From contig JAFAAP010000268.1 of assembly GCA_023426505.1 (NCBI GenBank), forward strand, positions 1 to 33,705: DNA of 33,705 bases. Reading direction: 5' to 3'. Below are positions 31,562-33,705 of this stretch, one piece after another. The position numbers and the translations under genes were made by a program. Numbering within the stretch: the first letter of the stretch is position 1; each line of letters opens with the position of its first letter. The notes below the pieces were generated by a model that did no database searches, was not told the origin of the DNA, and saw only the letters and a program-made list of their open reading frames with translations. This stretch comes from Pseudomonadota bacterium. GTDB taxonomy: Bacteria > Pseudomonadota > Alphaproteobacteria > Rhizobiales > Beijerinckiaceae.

Positions 31562-33154
31562 ATGCCTGCCTCCATCATCCTCTCCAAGCTTTCATGGTCC
31601 ACGCCTGACGGGCGTGCTCTCCTTTCCGATCTCGACCTGACGTTCGGCCTGGAACGAGCGGCTCTCGTCGGCCGCAACGGCATCGGAAAAACCACGCTCC
31701 TCAAGCTGATTTCGGGTGAGCTGCACCCGCATTCCGGTACGGTCACTGTCAACGGCACCCTCGGCGTCCTGCGCCAGAGCGTTCAGATCGATCCAGGCGC
31801 GACCGTGTCGGATCTGTTCGGCATTGCCGGGGCGCTGGCTCTCCTCCGCCAGGCCGAGAGCGGCGCGGCCACTGCCGAGGAACTAGCCGATGCCGATTGG
31901 ACCCTGGAGGCCCGGGTAGCCGCCGCTCTTGCCCGTCTTGGGCTCAATGTGGAACCTGAGACCCGTCTGGCAACAATGTCGGGCGGACAATGCACACGGG
32001 CCCGCCTTGCCGCCCTCATCTTTGCTGAACCCGACTTCCTGCTGCTGGATGAACCGACGAACAACCTCGACCGCGAGGGACGCACGGCGGTGATCGAACT
32101 TCTCGCCAACTGGCGGGGCGGCGCAATCACGGTCAGCCATGACCGCGAACTGCTCGAAGCCATGGACGCCATCATCGAGATGACATCGCTGGGAGTGACG
32201 CGCTACGGCGGCAACTGGAGCCAGTATCGTGAGCGCAAGGCCCTCGAGCTCGCCGCCGCCCGCCGCGATCTAGTGGACGCCGAGAAGCGCGTCGCCGAGA
32301 TCAACCGAAGGACGCAGGAAACAGCCGAGAGGAAGGCGCGCAAGGACCGTGCTGGGCAGAGGAAGGGCGCCAAGGGGGACATGCCGCGGATTCTTTCAAG
32401 CATGCGGAAAGACCGCAGTGAGGACACGGGTGGCGAGACGGCCCGCCTCGCCGAGCGGCGGCGCATGCAGGCTCTCGAGGTAGCCGCATCGGCTCGCGAG
32501 CGCATCGAAGTCCTTCAGCCCCTCTCCATCCTTCTCCCGCGAACGAACCTGCCATCCGGCAGGTCCGTCCTGACGATCGACTCCGTAAGCGTCGGGTACG
32601 AGCGAGGCCAGCCCATCATCAGGGATCTCTCCTTTGCCATCACCGGGCCGGAGCGTGTAGCCATCGTAGGGCCGAATGGTTCCGGCAAGACGACGTTCCT
32701 GGCGCTCGTCACCGGGCAGTTGCCGCCATGGACCGGAACCGTTCGGGTCATCAACGACTACGCGATGTTCGACCAGCAGGTGAGCCTCCTCGATCCGTCG
32801 GCGTCGATCCGGGACAACTTCCGGCGGATCAATCCGGAGGCGGATGAGAATGCCTGCCGCGCGGTTCTCGCCCGGTTCATGTTCCGGGCCGATGCAGCGC
32901 TCCAGGTCGTGTCCAGCCTCAGCGGCGGGCAAATGCTGCGAGCGGGTCTGGCCTGCGTACTGGGCGGGCCGATTCCGCCCTCCCTCCTGATCCTCGACGA
33001 GCCGACGAACCATCTGGACATCGACTCCATTGAGGCTGTCGAGGCGGGGTTGCGGGCTTATGACGGCGCGCTGCTGGTCGTCAGTCACGATGAAGCATTC
33101 CTCAAGGCCATCGGGATCTCACGCAGGGTGGATCTCGGACGGATGCGCCCCTGA
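31562..33154 (+). CDS. ABC-F family ATPase
   Basis: 530 residues from ATG 31562 (GGGAAGA upstream). Two ABC domains in one chain without membrane segments: first Walker A GRNGIGKTT (37-45), signature MSGGQ, Walker B FLLLDEPTNN; second Walker A GPNGSGKTT, signature LSGGQ, Walker B LLILDEPTNHLD. The charged interdomain linker (about 220-330; RRDLVDAEKRVAEINRR; ETAERKARKDRAGQRKGAKG) is where ABC-F proteins insert near the ribosomal P/E site. Members act in translation or protect ribosomes from antibiotics; which applies here is not clear. The linker is fairly long, so a ribosome-protection role is possible but unproven. Confidence 0.9.
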   Translation: MPASIILSKLSWSTPDGRALLSDLDLTFGLERAALVGRNGIGKTTLLKLISGELHPHSGTVTVNGTLGVLRQSVQIDPGATVSDLFGIAGALALLRQAESGAATAEELADADWTLEARVAAALARLGLNVEPETRLATMSGGQCTRARLAALIFAEPDFLLLDEPTNNLDREGRTAVIELLANWRGGAITVSHDRELLEAMDAIIEMTSLGVTRYGGNWSQYRERKALELAAARRDLVDAEKRVAEINRRTQETAERKARKDRAGQRKGAKGDMPRILSSMRKDRSEDTGGETARLAERRRMQALEVAASARERIEVLQPLSILLPRTNLPSGRSVLTIDSVSVGYERGQPIIRDLSFAITGPERVAIVGPNGSGKTTFLALVTGQLPPWTGTVRVINDYAMFDQQVSLLDPSASIRDNFRRINPEADENACRAVLARFMFRADAALQVVSSLSGGQMLRAGLACVLGGPIPPSLLILDEPTNHLDIDSIEAVEAGLRAYDGALLVVSHDEAFLKAIGISRRVDLGRMRP

Positions 33155-33416
33155 TTTGGTGATCGTTGCTACCGAATCCCGCGACGAATGAGAGACGCTC
33201 GCTGCTCTGATGCATTCTCATCCGGCCTGTCCATATTGCGAACTCCACCGAACTCGGTGCTGGGGTTAGCGCAATCAGGATGGGACAGCATGAGACGCCG
33301 ACGGATGGCAGGCGCATGACTGAGGCGGAGACAATCGTACGCGGATGCGCGAACTAATGATCTTCACGAAGGTGGTGTAACACAGGGCGGTGTCGATCCT
33401 CGTGAGGAGGTGCGCC

Positions 33417-33705
33417 ATGGATGAGGACGTGTGGCGGCCAACGCATTTGACAGCCGAGCAGATGGAGGAGCGGCGTCTGGCGGGCGCGACGCTGTTGCGC
33501 CAGGGGCGGCTCTCGCAGGCCGAGATCGCCCGGCACGTGGGGGTGAGCCGCGCCAGGGTCTGCCGCTGGGCCGCCACGCTCGCCCAGGAGGGCCCGCGTG
33601 GTCTGGAGGCGCGCCCGATTCCGGGACGGTCTTCTCGGCTCGATGAGAAGGCCTGGGCTCGTCTGGGGCGGCTCCTCGATCGGGGGGCCATGGCGGCCGG
33701 CTTTG
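33417..33705 (+). CDS. IS630-type transposase, N-terminal part, running off the window
   Basis: ATG 33417, preceded by GAGGAGG, opens a frame that is still open at the window end (about 96 residues). It contains a helix-turn-helix of the IS630/winged-helix transposase type: RRLAGATLLRQGRLSQAEIA, RHVGVSRARVCRWAATL, then GLEARPIPGRSSRLDEKAW and LLDRGAMAAGF. This matches the N-terminus of IS630-family transposases; the DDE domain would follow outside the window. The left end of the element probably lies at about 33355-33400. Confidence 0.8.
   Translation, partial: MDEDVWRPTHLTAEQMEERRLAGATLLRQGRLSQAEIARHVGVSRARVCRWAATLAQEGPRGLEARPIPGRSSRLDEKAWARLGRLLDRGAMAAGF

Noticed and set aside
1..33705. 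CRISPR array
   Set aside because: No regularly spaced repeats were seen anywhere in the window.

Overview
The window looks like chromosome or large-plasmid DNA of a GC-rich alphaproteobacterium, most likely Hyphomicrobiales (Methylobacteriaceae/Microvirga-like). The reasons are the GC-rich codon use, the IS256/IS5/IS630 remnants, the liv-type ABC transport clusters, and a basic disordered protein near 30.6 kb that resembles proteins I associate with that group. This placement is an inference; no rRNA or tRNA gene was seen.

Left edge (1-2.3 kb): a pile-up of mobile elements. The last codons of an IS256-type transposase abut a 5'-truncated IS5-family transposase. That transposase is split cleanly by a ~1.87-kb element encoding a large serine recombinase. 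The element has 20-bp terminal inverted repeats (17/20 matches) and is flanked by the 7-bp direct repeat ATCGAGA. The right inverted repeat lies inside the recombinase reading frame.

Catabolic block (2.8-21.3 kb): a metallo-beta-lactamase-fold hydrolase diverges from a TetR gene across a motif-rich control region. Then follow an acyl-CoA dehydrogenase, a complete branched-chain-type ABC importer (two ATPases, two permeases, one binding protein) interleaved with two acyl-CoA ligases (FadD-like and PaaK-like), a convergent alpha-methylacyl-CoA racemase/CoA-transferase gene with its own TetR, a biotin-dependent acyl-CoA carboxylase (beta and alpha), a MaoC hydratase and an SDR-family protein with a degenerate active site. 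Read together: import of a carboxylic acid, CoA activation, racemisation/dehydrogenation, carboxylation and hydration. A methyl-branched (isoprenoid-like) acid would need this set, but the substrate is not proven and no HMG-CoA-type lyase is present.

Accessory block (21.6-33.2 kb): a truncated tyrosine integrase joined to the 3' end of a DNA ligase D gene; an exported amidohydrolase preceded by a small Tat-exported protein; two SAM methyltransferases, one next to an HNH endonuclease; a DoxX-like membrane protein; a medium-chain quinone-reductase-like oxidoreductase; a basic disordered protein; and an ABC-F ATPase. Parts of it (around the HNH gene) look less GC-rich than the catabolic block. 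The right edge enters an IS630-type transposase that runs off the window.
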